Assembly (NCBI RefSeq): GCF_020884795.1 | Contig: NZ_BBZF01000031.1 | Location: 1 to 63,487 of the forward strand | Source: Micromonospora okii | Lineage (GTDB): Bacteria > Actinomycetota > Actinomycetes > Mycobacteriales > Micromonosporaceae | Length of the DNA stretch: 63,487 bases | Direction: 5' to 3' | In this document: positions 7,752-16,716 of the stretch, in pieces | How the letters are laid out: each line of letters begins with the position of its first letter | Position numbering within the stretch: the first letter of the stretch is position 1 | Made by a program: the position numbers and the translations under genes | Notes under the pieces: model-generated | What the model was told of the DNA's origin: nothing | Seen by the model: the letters and a program-made list of their open reading frames with translations, nothing else | Databases searched by the model: none

Positions 7752-8918
7752 GTGCGGCAGTCGGTCGCCGTGGCCAACGCGGCAGGGCTGGTGGCGGGGT
7801 ACGCCCTCGACGCCCTCCTCGGTGACCCCCGGCGTTGGCATCCCGTGGCCGGGTTCGGTCGGGCGGCGGGGGCGTTGGAGCGGGGCGTGTACCGGCCGGA
7901 CCGTACCGCCGGGGCGGTCTTCACCGCGGTCGCGGTGGGCGTGCCGGTGGCGGTCGGCGCGGCGGCGGCGGTGGCGACCCGGCACCGGCCCGTCGGCCGG
8001 GCCGTGCTCACGGCCGCCGCGACCTGGACCGTGCTCGGCGGTCGCACGCTGCGCCGGGAGGCGCGGGTGATGGGCCGGGCGCTGCGCGGCGGGGACGTGC
8101 CGGCGGCCCGCCGACGCCTGGGGCACCTGTGCGGGCGCGACCCGTCGACGTTGGACGAGGCGGAGCTGGCCCGCGCCACCGTCGAGTCGGTCGCCGAGAA
8201 CACGTCCGACGCGGTGGTCGCGCCGCTGCTGTGGGGGGCGGTCGCCGGGCTGCCCGGCCTGCTCGGCTACCGGGCGGCCAACACCCTCGACGCGATGGTC
8301 GGTCACCGCTCGCCCCGGTACGCGAGGTTCGGCACCCCGGCTGCCCGCCTCGACGACGTGCTCAACCTCGTCCCGGCGCGGCTGACCGGGCTGCTCACCG
8401 TCGCGCTGGCCCCGGCCGCGCACGGGGAGCGGGGCCGGGCGTGGCGGGTGTGGCGGCGCGACCGCAACGACCACCCCAGCCCGAACGCGGGGCAGTGCGA
8501 GGCGGCGATGGCCGGGGCGCTCGGGGTGCGGCTCGGCGGGCGGAACGTCTACTTCGGGCGGTCGGAGGTGCGGCCGTACCTCGGTGACGGGCCCCGCCCC
8601 GAGGCGCGGCACCTGAAGCGGGCCGCGCGGATCTCGGCGGCGGTCGGGCTGGCTGCTCTCGGCCTGGCCGCCGCGTACCCGGTCACCGCCGGTCGGCTGG
8701 TCGGCGCGGCGGCGCGGGGAGCCCGGCGCGGCCTCACCGCCGACCCGCGCGGAGCGAGGGCCGGGGTGCGCGGAAGGAACGCCGACACGAGCGGGGCGAG
8801 ACCCGGGGTGGGCGGAACGAAAACCGATACGGGCGGAGCGAGGGCCGGGATGCGCGGAACGAGGGCCGACACGGGCGCGACGAGGGCCGGGGCACGCCGG
8901 ACGGGAGCTGGGCGGTGA
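7752..8918 (+). CDS. cobD: adenosylcobinamide-phosphate synthase CobD/CbiB
   Basis: Integral membrane enzyme that joins the aminopropanol arm to adenosylcobyrate late in cobalamin synthesis. Visible family motifs are GYALDALLGDPRRWHPVAGFG at the N-terminus, ARATVESVAENTSDAVVAPL, GYRAANTLDAMVGHRSP and the NDHPSPNAGQCEAAMAGALG segment. Several hydrophobic helices span residues ~50-100 and ~150-220. GTG 7752 follows GGAGG by about 10 nt; upstream sequence lacks homology. The stop overlaps the cobQ start (GTGA). The family usually ends near residue 320. Here ~55 extra residues are built from 42-bp tandem repeats. Confidence 0.93.
   Translation: MRQSVAVANAAGLVAGYALDALLGDPRRWHPVAGFGRAAGALERGVYRPDRTAGAVFTAVAVGVPVAVGAAAAVATRHRPVGRAVLTAAATWTVLGGRTLRREARVMGRALRGGDVPAARRRLGHLCGRDPSTLDEAELARATVESVAENTSDAVVAPLLWGAVAGLPGLLGYRAANTLDAMVGHRSPRYARFGTPAARLDDVLNLVPARLTGLLTVALAPAAHGERGRAWRVWRRDRNDHPSPNAGQCEAAMAGALGVRLGGRNVYFGRSEVRPYLGDGPRPEARHLKRAARISAAVGLAALGLAAAYPVTAGRLVGAAARGARRGLTADPRGARAGVRGRNADTSGARPGVGGTKTDTGGARAGMRGTRADTGATRAGARRTGAGR
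8751..8918 (+). repeat. 42-bp tandem repeats at the 3' end of cobD
   Basis: Three imperfect 42-bp units (8751-8792, 8793-8834, 8835-8876) plus a decayed fourth (8877-8918) encode 14-residue repeats of the type GARAGVRGRNADTS. They are in frame and extend the CobD C-terminus up to its stop codon. The array is probably a recent slippage expansion of non-essential tail sequence. Confidence 0.85.
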
Positions 8919-10549
8919 GCGGGGGTCTGCTGGTCGCGGGCACCACCTCCGACGCGGGCAAGAGCGTGCTCACCGCCGGCATCTGCCGCTGGCTGCGTCG
9001 GCGCGGGGTGAGGGTCGCCCCGTTCAAGGCGCAGAACATGTCGAACAACTCGGCCGTGGTGGTCGGGCCGGACGGCCGGGGCGGCGAGATTGGCCGGGCG
9101 CAGGCGATGCAGGCGGCGGCCTGCGGGATCGCCCCCGACCTGCGGTTCAACCCGGTGCTGCTCAAGCCGGGAAGCGAACTGTCCAGCCAGGTGGTGCTGC
9201 TCGGCGAGGCGGTGGAGACGCTGGCCGCCGGCAACTACCACGCCCTGCGGCCCCGGCTCGCCGAGGCGGCGTTCGGCGCGCTCGCCGAGCTGCGCGGGGA
9301 GTACGACGTGGTGGTCTGCGAGGGGGCCGGCAGCCCGGCGGAGATCAACCTGCGGGCCGGCGACTACGTGAACATGGGGCTGGCCCGGCACGCCGGCCTG
9401 CCCACGATCGTGGTCGGGGACATCGACCGGGGCGGGGTGTTCGCCTCGATGTTCGGCACCCTCGCCCTGCTCGACCCGGCCGACCAGGCGCTGCTCGCCG
9501 GCTTCGTGGTCAACAAGTTCCGGGGCGACCTCGGGCTGCTCCGGCCGGGGCTGGACATGCTGCGCGCGGCCACCGGCCGCCCCACGTACGGGGTGCTGCC
9601 CTGGCACCTGGACCTGTGGCTGGACGCCGAGGACTCCCTCGCGTACGGCCGGGTGCTCGGGCGGCCGGCGGCCCCGCGCGGCACCGACTGGCTGGACGTG
9701 GCCGTGGTCCGGCTGCCCCGGATCAGCAACGCGACCGACGTGGAGGCCCTGGCCACCGAGCCGGGCGTCCGGGTGCGGTTGACCGTGGAGCCCGCCGAGC
9801 TGGCCGCCGCCGACCTGGTGGTGCTGCCCGGCTCGAAGTCCACCGTCGCCGACCTGGCCTGGCTGCGCCAGACCGGCCTCGCCGACGCCGTGACGGCCCA
9901 CGCGGCGGCCGGAAAGCCGCTGCTGGGCATCTGCGGCGGCTTCCAGATGCTCGGCCGGGCCGTGCACGACCCGGTGGAGAGCCGCGCGGGCAGCGTCCCC
10001 GGGCTGGGGCTGCTGCCGATCGAGATCACCTTCGCCGAGCGCAAGACCGTCCGGCGGGCGGCCGGCGTCGTCGCCGCCGACCCCGGGGTCCCGGTGGCCG
10101 GGTACGAGATCCACCACGGGTACGTCTCGGCGGCCGACCCGGCGCTGCCGCCCCTGTTCACGTACGCGGGCGGCGGCGAGGGGGCGGTGCTCGGCGCGGT
10201 GTGCGGCACCCACTGGCACGGGGCCTTCGAGTCCGACGCGTTCCGCCGCCGGTTCCTGACCGGCGCGGCCCGACTCGCCGGCCGCACGGGCTTCCGGGTG
10301 GCCCCGGACACGGCGTTCGCCGCCGTCCGCGAGCGCTCCCTGGACCTGCTCGGCGACCTGGTCGAGGAGCACCTGGACACCGACGCCCTGTGGCGGCTGA
10401 TCGAGTCCGGCCCGCCCGCCGACCTGCCGTTCGTCCCGCCCGGCGCGCCGCATCTCGTTCCGCCCACGGCACGCACCGCCCCGCCGCCGATCGGCACAGA
10501 TTCAGGCAATGCGTCGTCGCGGAGCGCGAAGAGGCCGCAGATTCGCTGA
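8915..10549 (+). CDS. cobQ: cobyric acid synthase CobQ
   Basis: Glutamine-dependent amidotransferase that amidates four carboxylates (b, d, e, g) of adenosylcobyrinate a,c-diamide; 544 residues. The N-terminal dethiobiotin-synthetase-like ATPase shows GTTSDAGKS (P-loop) and PFKAQNMSNNS. The C-terminal class I glutaminase shows LGICGGFQMLG with the nucleophile Cys, and GYEIHHGYV, so both domains look intact. GTG 8915 overlaps the cobD stop, implying translational coupling. The last ~45 residues after LIESGPPADLP are a Pro/Ala/Ser tail not typical of the family. Confidence 0.95.
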   Translation: MSGGLLVAGTTSDAGKSVLTAGICRWLRRRGVRVAPFKAQNMSNNSAVVVGPDGRGGEIGRAQAMQAAACGIAPDLRFNPVLLKPGSELSSQVVLLGEAVETLAAGNYHALRPRLAEAAFGALAELRGEYDVVVCEGAGSPAEINLRAGDYVNMGLARHAGLPTIVVGDIDRGGVFASMFGTLALLDPADQALLAGFVVNKFRGDLGLLRPGLDMLRAATGRPTYGVLPWHLDLWLDAEDSLAYGRVLGRPAAPRGTDWLDVAVVRLPRISNATDVEALATEPGVRVRLTVEPAELAAADLVVLPGSKSTVADLAWLRQTGLADAVTAHAAAGKPLLGICGGFQMLGRAVHDPVESRAGSVPGLGLLPIEITFAERKTVRRAAGVVAADPGVPVAGYEIHHGYVSAADPALPPLFTYAGGGEGAVLGAVCGTHWHGAFESDAFRRRFLTGAARLAGRTGFRVAPDTAFAAVRERSLDLLGDLVEEHLDTDALWRLIESGPPADLPFVPPGAPHLVPPTARTAPPPIGTDSGNASSRSAKRPQIR

Positions 10550-10685
10550 ATCCGCGCAGCGGCTCCCGCGCGGAAAAGGGGGTGGCGTGTCGCACATTTC
10601 GTGTGCGGGCAGGTCATTTCGTCGGGGCCGTTCCGGGGGGCGGACGAGGGCCGGTTGGGGCGGGGGTGATCGCTAGGCTGCGCCG

Positions 10686-11747
10686 ATGTTTTTCAATCGC
10701 AGGGGGAAGCTGGCGGACCGGATCGCCCACGTCGAGGCGGCGGTGCGCGAGCACGACGCCGACGCCATGACCAGGGCCGTGCCGAGGGTCTGGCAGGCGG
10801 CGCAGCAGGCGTCCGTCGCGGAACTGGACGCGGCGCTGCCCCGGTGCGTGGCGCTCCTGCCGCAGCTCGGCCTCGGTGCCGGCGGTCAGTTCTCCGTCCT
10901 CTGCGGTGCGCTGGTCGAGCTGGGCGCCCGCCCCGACGCGCTGGTCGCCCCGGTGGCTGACGGGCTCGCCGCCGCGCTCACCGGGGCGCTGCGGTTCCGC
11001 GACGGCTGGCAGCGGGTACGCGGGGACGACGAGCTGCCCGACCCCGACGACCCCGCGACCGTGGAGGGATCGATCGGCGTGCTGTCCGGGGCGTACGACG
11101 ACGAGCGGACCGCCACCGACGCGGTCCAGGGCTGGTACGCGGCCGGCACCTGGGCGATGCCCGCGATCACCCTGTTGCAGCAGTCCCCCGCGATCCGGGC
11201 CGCCTTCCCGCACCGGGAGCGGCTGCTCGACGCCGGAACGGCGCTGGCCGGCGAGCGGCCCGACCTGGAGTGCGTCCTCGGGCTGCTGCGGGTGCTCGAC
11301 GGCGAGCGCCTGCTGGTGCTGCACCGGGCGAGCGGCCGGGGCTGGCGGGTCACCATCGACGGGGTCGCCGACAACTTCCAGCTCCACACCCTGCTGGCCG
11401 GGGCGCTCGCCGGACCCGCAGAGCGGGGGCTGATCGCCGGCCTGACCGTCGAGCCGTCCTGGGTCGCGGTGGCCACCGACGCGCCCGAGGAGCGCTTCGG
11501 CGGCACGGTCGTCGGCAGCTTCAACCTGGTCGACGGGCACGGCAAGTGGATCTGGAACGAGGGCGCCCCGGCGGACATCCCGCTCCTCGACGACGCCCGC
11601 GTCGTGGTGCTCGACCCGCCGCCGTACCAGCGGAGCTGGAACAACATCCGGCGGTTCCCGCTGATGACCGCGTCGCTGACCGTGGACGCGGCGCTCACCG
11701 AGGACGAGGCGACCGACTGGCTGGCCCGGGTGGCCGACCCGGCCTGA
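10686..11747 (+). CDS. conserved hypothetical protein
   Basis: Unrecognised 353-residue soluble protein with no signal peptide and no membrane segment. Starts MFFNRRGKLADRI, then two helical blocks rich in Ala/Leu (residues ~10-110). A second half contains LLVLHRASGRGWRVTIDGVADNFQLHTLLAG and FNLVDGHGKWIWNEG, which look beta-rich. The coding pattern is strong across the whole frame and the antisense frame is only a shadow. ATG 10686 is the first good start. It stands alone between cobQ and a convergent rhodanese gene, so context gives no function. Confidence 0.8.
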   Translation: MFFNRRGKLADRIAHVEAAVREHDADAMTRAVPRVWQAAQQASVAELDAALPRCVALLPQLGLGAGGQFSVLCGALVELGARPDALVAPVADGLAAALTGALRFRDGWQRVRGDDELPDPDDPATVEGSIGVLSGAYDDERTATDAVQGWYAAGTWAMPAITLLQQSPAIRAAFPHRERLLDAGTALAGERPDLECVLGLLRVLDGERLLVLHRASGRGWRVTIDGVADNFQLHTLLAGALAGPAERGLIAGLTVEPSWVAVATDAPEERFGGTVVGSFNLVDGHGKWIWNEGAPADIPLLDDARVVVLDPPPYQRSWNNIRRFPLMTASLTVDAALTEDEATDWLARVADPA

Positions 11748-11842
11748 GCACCGGGAGAGCCTGAGGGGGAGAGCCCGAGCGCCGGGACAGCCCGAGCGCG
11801 GGCAGAGCCCCAGCACGGGCAGAGCCCGAGCGGGAGGGCGGC
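11748..11842. repeat. short imperfect tandem repeats between convergent genes
   Basis: About five degenerate 16-19 bp units built on GAGCxCGGGcAGAGCCC fill the gap between the hypothetical gene and the convergent rhodanese gene. They can fold into several small GC hairpins and may act as a shared terminator. Confidence 0.55.
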
Positions 11843-12244
11843 TCAGGGGCGGACGTCGGCGGGGTGGTCGGCCAGCGGCAGCCCCGCCTCGATCCACGCC
11901 TCCACGCCGCCGATCAGGTCGGTGGCCCGGTGCAGGCCGAGGGTCCGCAGGCTGGCCACGGCCAGGCTGGAGCTGTAGCCCTGGCGGCACACCACCACGA
12001 TCTCCCGGTCGTACCCGGTGGCCTCGGGGATGCGCCAGTCGCTGGCCGGGTCCAGCCGCCACTCCAGCACCGTCCGGTCGATGACGACCGCCCCGGGCAG
12101 CTCGCCCTGGTCTCGGCGTTGGGCGTCGCTTCGGGTGTCGACGAGCAGCGCGCCTCGGCGTACCGCCTCGACGGTCTCGTGCGGGGTCAGCCGGCGGACC
12201 CCCGAACGGGCCTGTTCCAGCAGGGCGTCGACGCCCGGGCTCAT
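11843..12244 (-). CDS. single-domain rhodanese-like protein
   Basis: Small cytoplasmic sulfurtransferase-fold protein of 133 residues. The rhodanese fold is shown by GALLVDTRSDAQR (CH2A-like start), GAVVIDRTVLEWRLDP, the active-site loop VVCRQGYSSSLAVASL with the persulfide Cys, and the end DLIGGVEAWIEAGLPL. ATG 12244 was chosen. An in-frame GTG upstream (12259) is possible, but neither has a strong ribosome site. The active-site loop CRQGYSS is intact, so sulfur transfer is likely, partner unknown. Divergent from the P-loop kinase gene by 114 bp and convergent with the preceding hypothetical gene. Confidence 0.88.
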   Translation of the reverse strand: MSPGVDALLEQARSGVRRLTPHETVEAVRRGALLVDTRSDAQRRDQGELPGAVVIDRTVLEWRLDPASDWRIPEATGYDREIVVVCRQGYSSSLAVASLRTLGLHRATDLIGGVEAWIEAGLPLADHPADVRP

Positions 12245-12358
12245 CACGTTGTGGCGCACGGCACGATCATGCCGAGGCGCGCGGGGGTCCGGGCGGCGAA
12301 ACGGCCCCGGTTCGACCGGACGGGTACCCGCCGGGGCGGGGGCGCTAGCGTCGGGACC

Positions 12359-12982
12359 GTGGGGGTGCCGGTCGTCGAGACGTACGCCGGGCTGGGCCGG
12401 CGGGTGCTGGCCGGGCCGGCGCGGCTGGGGCGTACCCGGCTGGTGGCGGTCGACGGGCCGAGCGGCGCGGGGAAGAGCGTCTTCGCCGCGCGCCTCGCGG
12501 ACGCCCTCGCCGCGCTGCCCGGCGGCGGGCGGCCACCCGTGGTGCACACCGACGACCTGCTCGACGGCTGGGACGACCAGTTCACCTTCTGGCCCCGGCT
12601 GGAGGAGTGGGTGCTCGGGCCGCTGCGGGCCGGGCGGCCGGGCGCCTACCGGCGGTACAGCTGGGTGCGCGGGTGCTTCCTGCCCGGGACGGTGCCGGTC
12701 CCGCCCGCCCCCGTGATGATCGTGGAGGGCGTCAGCGCGGCGCGGGCGACCGTCCGGCCCGAGGCGACCCTCGCGGTCCTCGTCACCGCGCCCGCCGACC
12801 TGCGGCTGACCCGGGCTGTCGAGCGGGACGGGCCGGGCATCCTGCCCGAGCTGCGCCGCTGGCACGCCGGCGAGGGGGCGCACTTCACCGCCGACGGCAC
12901 GGCCGACGCGGTGGACCTGGTGGTCGACGGCGCACCGACCCTCGCCCACGACCCCCGCACCGAGTACGTCCGCCTCCGCTGA
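12359..12982 (+). CDS. uridine kinase-like P-loop protein
   Basis: P-loop phosphotransferase of 207 residues resembling (d)NMP/uridine kinases. Walker A is GPSGAGKSVFAARL. The acidic motif VHTDDLLDGWDD takes the place of the uridine-kinase catalytic DDF region, and RYSWVRGCFLPG and MIVEGVSAARA match the substrate-site region. Starts considered were GTG 12359 and GTG 12365; I chose the first. The substrate could be uridine or another small hydroxyl compound. It is alone between the rhodanese gene and a repeat-filled gap, so context does not help. Confidence 0.75.
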   Translation: MGVPVVETYAGLGRRVLAGPARLGRTRLVAVDGPSGAGKSVFAARLADALAALPGGGRPPVVHTDDLLDGWDDQFTFWPRLEEWVLGPLRAGRPGAYRRYSWVRGCFLPGTVPVPPAPVMIVEGVSAARATVRPEATLAVLVTAPADLRLTRAVERDGPGILPELRRWHAGEGAHFTADGTADAVDLVVDGAPTLAHDPRTEYVRLR

Positions 12983-12989
12983 CGGGCCG

Positions 12990-13105
12990 GGCAGGGGCCT
13001 GGTCGAGCGGCGGGCTGTGGCCGAGCGGCGGGTCAGGGAGGGGCCCGGCCGAGCGGCGGGCCGGGGAAGGGCCTGGTCGGGCGGCGGGCCGGGGCGGGGG
13101 CGGTA
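12990..13105. repeat. GC-rich tandem repeat array
   Basis: Repeated blocks of about 20-40 bp containing the motif CGAGCGGCGGGCC, four to five times, fill the space between the kinase stop and the peptidase start. No coding potential. It may hamper transcription or simply be slippage-prone. Confidence 0.6.
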
Positions 13106-13118
13106 AGGGCGGCATACG

Positions 13119-14498
13119 ATGCCGGTCATGACCTCACCGATTATCTCCGACGCCGAGGTGCTCGCCGCCGTCGAGCGCGAGCTGCCCGGCGTCCGCGCCG
13201 ACCTGGAGCGACTCGTCCGCATTCCCGGCATCGCCTTCGAAGGCTTCGACCACTCGCATGTGGAGCGTTCCGCCGAGGCGGTGGCGGAGCTGCTGCGCGG
13301 CTGCGACCTCGACGTGAAGGTCGTGCGGTCGGGCGGGCAGCCGGCGGTGATCGGGAAGAGGCCCGCCCCGCCCGGCGCGCCGACGGTCCTGCTCTACGCC
13401 CACCACGACGTCCAGCCGGTCGGCGACCTGTCGCTGTGGGAGTCCGACCCGTTCGAGCCGGTCGAGCGCGACGGCCGCCTCTACGGGCGCGGCGCGGCCG
13501 ACGACAAGGCCGGGATCATGGCGCACGTCGCGGCGCTGCGCGCGTTCGGCGACCGCCTTCCGGTCGGCGTGGTCCTCTTCATCGAGGGCGAGGAGGAGTA
13601 CGGCTCGGACTCGCTGGAGCGGCTGCTGGCCGAGCACCGCGACGAGATCGCCTCCGACGTCATCGTGATCGCCGACTCCGGCAACTGGGACATCGGGGTG
13701 CCGGCGCTGACCACCTCGCTGCGCGGCATCGTCAACTGCTTCGTCGAGGTCCGCACCCTCGACCACGCGGTGCACAGCGGCATGTACGGCGGCGCGGTCC
13801 CCGACGCGCTGACCGCGCTGGTCCGGCTGCTGGCCACCCTGCACGACGACGCGGGGGACGTGGCGGTCGCCGGGCTGGTCGGGCGCGGGGGCGCGACCGT
13901 CGACTACCCGGAGGACCGGTTCCGGGCCGAGGCCGGGTTGAGCGAGGGGGTGTCGCTCATCGGCACCGGCCGGATCACCGACCGGATCTGGACCAAGCCG
14001 GCGCTGGCGGTGCTCGGCGTCGACGCCCCCGCCACCGGCGAGGCCCCGAACGCGCTGGTCCCGGCCGCGAAGGCCAAGCTGAGCGTGCGCCTGGCCCCGG
14101 GCGACGACCCGAAGCGCGCGTACGCGGCGCTGAGCGAGCACCTCACGAGCCACGCCCCGTGGGGCGCCCGGGTGACGGTGACCTTCGAGCACGACGGCGA
14201 CCCGTGCGTCATCGACGCGTCCGGGCCGATGTTCGACGCGGCCCGCGACGCCTTCCGTACGGCGTGGGACGGCACCGACCCGGTGGACATCGGCATCGGC
14301 GGGTCGATCCCGTTCATCGCCACCTTCCAGGAGATGTTCCCGCAGGCCGCGATCCTCGTGACCGGGGTCGAGGACCCGAACGCCCGGGCGCACGGCCCGA
14401 ACGAGAGCCTGCACCTCGGCGAGTTCGCCCGGGTCTGCGCGGCCGAGGCGCTGCTGCTGGCGAAGGTGGCCGCCGTCGGCACGAACGGGACCAGGTGA
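13119..14498 (+). CDS. M20-family metallodipeptidase
   Basis: Cytoplasmic zinc-dependent dipeptidase/amidohydrolase of 459 residues, M20 family. Metal ligands are visible in LLYAHHDVQPVG (first His/Asp), GRGAADDKAGIMAHVAAL (bridging Asp), FIEGEEEYGSDSL (catalytic Glu pair), VIVIADSGNWD and the late AHGPNESLHLGEF (last His). The lid/dimerisation domain lies around residues 200-320. ATG 13119 has an AAGGG about 9 nt upstream; ATG 13128 is the alternative. The full set of ligands suggests an active enzyme; the exact peptide substrate is unknown. Confidence 0.9.
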   Translation: MPVMTSPIISDAEVLAAVERELPGVRADLERLVRIPGIAFEGFDHSHVERSAEAVAELLRGCDLDVKVVRSGGQPAVIGKRPAPPGAPTVLLYAHHDVQPVGDLSLWESDPFEPVERDGRLYGRGAADDKAGIMAHVAALRAFGDRLPVGVVLFIEGEEEYGSDSLERLLAEHRDEIASDVIVIADSGNWDIGVPALTTSLRGIVNCFVEVRTLDHAVHSGMYGGAVPDALTALVRLLATLHDDAGDVAVAGLVGRGGATVDYPEDRFRAEAGLSEGVSLIGTGRITDRIWTKPALAVLGVDAPATGEAPNALVPAAKAKLSVRLAPGDDPKRAYAALSEHLTSHAPWGARVTVTFEHDGDPCVIDASGPMFDAARDAFRTAWDGTDPVDIGIGGSIPFIATFQEMFPQAAILVTGVEDPNARAHGPNESLHLGEFARVCAAEALLLAKVAAVGTNGTR

Positions 14499-14571
14499 CG
14501 AAAGCGTAACGTCGCAGTTCATCCGGGCGTTTTCGGCGTGTCGGGGGGCGGGCTGTTATAGCCTTTCGAAC

Positions 14572-14778
14572 ATGAGTACGAACGAGGTGATGACCCGGCT
14601 CGAAGCCGCCGTCAGCGCTCTGGGGGACGTCGACGTCTCCGCGTGGCCCGAGGCCACGCTGAAGGAACAGCTCGGTGAGCTCTCCACCGCCCTGGTCACG
14701 CTCGACGGCCTGCTCTCCCGGGTCGCCGACGAGGTGCGCGCCCGTGGCCTGCGCATCGAGGAGCCGGTCTCGGCCTGA
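14572..14778 (+). CDS. small hypothetical protein (68 aa)
   Basis: Small acidic, probably helical protein (NEVMTRLEAAVSALG, then KEQLGELSTALVTLDGLLSRVADEVRARGLRIEE). No known domain and no membrane segment. A TTATAGCCT stretch at 14554-14562, 10 bp before the ATG, looks like a -10 element, suggesting a very short leader. Codon use fits the genome and the frame is fully used, so I consider it a real gene. Separated from the DNA ligase gene by 167 bp. Confidence 0.65.
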   Translation: MSTNEVMTRLEAAVSALGDVDVSAWPEATLKEQLGELSTALVTLDGLLSRVADEVRARGLRIEEPVSA

Positions 14779-14945
14779 GGGGGCCCGAGACCCTGCGGCC
14801 CCGACGTCGGGGGGCGTTTCGGGGCCGCAGGTCCGGGTGCCCGCTGGGGTGCCCGGGCCGGGATGACGCGGCGGGCCGGAGGCGGCAACCTCCGGGGCCG
14901 GCCGCGTATGTCCAGCGGTGCGGGGGTGGCTGGCAGGATGGGAGC

Positions 14946-16529
14946 GTGCGGTTCCTCGACCTGGCGGCCACCTCCGCCGCCGTGGGCGCCACCAGCGGCC
15001 GGCGGGCCAAGGTGGAGCTGCTCGCCGCCGCCCTGCGGGGGCTCGACCCGACCGAGGTGGAGGCGGGCTCCGGGTGGCTCGCCGGGGAGCTGCGGCAGCG
15101 GCAGACCGGCGTCGGCTGGGCCGGCCTGCGCGACCTGCCGCCGCCGGCAGCCGAGCCGACCCTGACCGTCGCCGGGGTCGACGCCGCGATCGACGAGATC
15201 GCGGCCGTGCGTGGCACCGGCTCGCAGGCCCGCCGTCGGGCCCTGCTCGCCGCCCTCTTCGCCGCCGCCACCGCCGACGAGCAGCGCCTGCTGCGCGGGC
15301 TGTTCAGCGGCGAGCTGCGCCAGGGCGCCCAGGCGGGGCTGCTCGCCGACGCGGTCGCCCGGGCGGCCGACGTGCCGCTGGCCGCCGTACGCCGGGCCCT
15401 GCTGCTCGCCGGGGACCTGCGCGCCGTGGCGGTGGCCGCCCTCGGCGGCGGCGCGACGGCGCTGGCCGACTTCGGGCTCCGGGTGGGCCGCCCGCTGGCC
15501 CCGATGCTGGCGCAGAGCGCCCCCACGGTCGACGAGGCGCTCGCCGCGACCGGCGTGCCCGCCGTGGTTGACGTGAAGCTCGACGGCATCCGCATCCAGG
15601 TGCACCGCTCCGGCTTCGACATCGCGGTCTTCACCCGCAGCCTCGACGACATCACCGCCCGGGTGCCGGAGGTCGTCGCCGCCGTCCGGGCGCTGCCCGC
15701 CCGCGAGCTGGTGCTCGACGGCGAGGCGATCGGGCTCGACGCCACCGGCCGGCCCCTGCCGTTCCAGCAGACGTCGAGCCGGGCCGCCCGCCGGACCACC
15801 CCCAGCGTCCGCGGTTCCGCCCCGGTCGCCCCGGCGGTGCTCGCCGCCGCCGGGACCACGGGTGAGGCGGTGCTGACGCCGTACTTCTTCGACCTGCTGC
15901 ACCTCGACGGGGAGGACCTGATCGACCGGCCCGGCCACCAGCGGTGGGCGGCGCTGGCCGACGCGGTCGACGCGCCGCTGCTGGTCGGGCGGGTGGAGAT
16001 CGACGGCCCCGAGGCGGCCGGGGCGGCCTTCGCGGCGGCCCTGGACGCAGGGCAGGAGGGGGTGGTGGTCAAGGCCCCCGACGCGCCGTACGACGCCGGG
16101 CGGCGCGGCGCGGCCTGGGTGAAGGTGAAGCCCCGGCACACCCTCGACCTGGTGGTGCTCGCCGTGGAGTGGGGCAGCGGCCGGCGCGCCGGCTGGCTGT
16201 CGAACCTGCACCTCGGCGCGCGGGACCCGGCCACCGGCGGGTTCGTCATGCTCGGCAAGACGTTCAAGGGGCTCACCGACGAGGTGCTGCGCTGGCAGAC
16301 CGAGCGCTTCCTCGACCTCGCCGTGTCCCGGGGCGACCGGGTGGTGCGGGTCCGCCCCGAGCAGGTCGTCGAGATCGCGTTCGACGGGGTGCAGGCCAGC
16401 TCCCGGTACCCGGGCGGGATGGCGCTGCGCTTCGCCCGCGTGGTCCGCTACCGCGACGACAAGAGCGCCGCCGAGGCGGACACGGTCGACGCGGTGCGGG
16501 CCGTCCACGCCGGCCGCCGCCCCGCCTGA
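14946..16529 (+). CDS. ATP-dependent DNA ligase
   Basis: Ligase of 527 residues of the ATP-dependent class, an accessory to the NAD-dependent LigA. The N-terminal DNA-binding domain spans ~1-200. The adenylation domain carries motif I VDVKLDGIRIQ (Lys nucleophile), motif III LVLDGEAIGLD, motif IV EGVVVKAPD and motif V AAWVKVKPRHTLDL. The OB domain follows to residue ~505. It resembles mycobacterial LigB in length and domain order. GTG 14946 was chosen as the first start with continuous homology. The gene is convergent with the proline-rich membrane gene; a long hairpin lies between them. Confidence 0.92.
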   Translation: MRFLDLAATSAAVGATSGRRAKVELLAAALRGLDPTEVEAGSGWLAGELRQRQTGVGWAGLRDLPPPAAEPTLTVAGVDAAIDEIAAVRGTGSQARRRALLAALFAAATADEQRLLRGLFSGELRQGAQAGLLADAVARAADVPLAAVRRALLLAGDLRAVAVAALGGGATALADFGLRVGRPLAPMLAQSAPTVDEALAATGVPAVVDVKLDGIRIQVHRSGFDIAVFTRSLDDITARVPEVVAAVRALPARELVLDGEAIGLDATGRPLPFQQTSSRAARRTTPSVRGSAPVAPAVLAAAGTTGEAVLTPYFFDLLHLDGEDLIDRPGHQRWAALADAVDAPLLVGRVEIDGPEAAGAAFAAALDAGQEGVVVKAPDAPYDAGRRGAAWVKVKPRHTLDLVVLAVEWGSGRRAGWLSNLHLGARDPATGGFVMLGKTFKGLTDEVLRWQTERFLDLAVSRGDRVVRVRPEQVVEIAFDGVQASSRYPGGMALRFARVVRYRDDKSAAEADTVDAVRAVHAGRRPA

Positions 16530-16648
16530 CCGGGCCGACGGCTGCGCTCGGGCACCGGCCGTGCGCCCGCAGCCGTCCGGCGCGGCCCGGCGCCCGCAAC
16601 CGTGGCGAGCGGCCGTACGTCCGCAGTCCTGCGCCCGCAGCCGTGCGG

Positions 16649-16708
16649 GCCATGTCGCCGACGTGGCGGTATCCCGAGCCCAGGACACCGCCACGTCGGC
16701 GACATGGC
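16649..16708. terminator. bidirectional hairpin terminator
   Basis: Inverted repeat with 22-bp arms (16649-16670 and 16687-16708, GCCATGTCGCCGACGTGG...) and a 16-nt loop between the convergent ligase and proline-rich protein genes. Position and symmetry fit a terminator for both. Confidence 0.75.
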
Positions 16709-16716
16709 AGGTCGGG

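Noticed and set aside
8751..8918. CRISPR-like array
   Set aside because: The repeats are contiguous 42-bp coding units without spacers, and no cas gene is present anywhere in the window.
8549..10453. 634-residue minus-strand frame opposite cobQ
   Set aside because: No domain content, compositional shadow of cobQ.
14556..16694. 712-residue minus-strand frame opposite the DNA ligase
   Set aside because: Shadow; ligase motifs I, III, IV and V lie on the plus strand.
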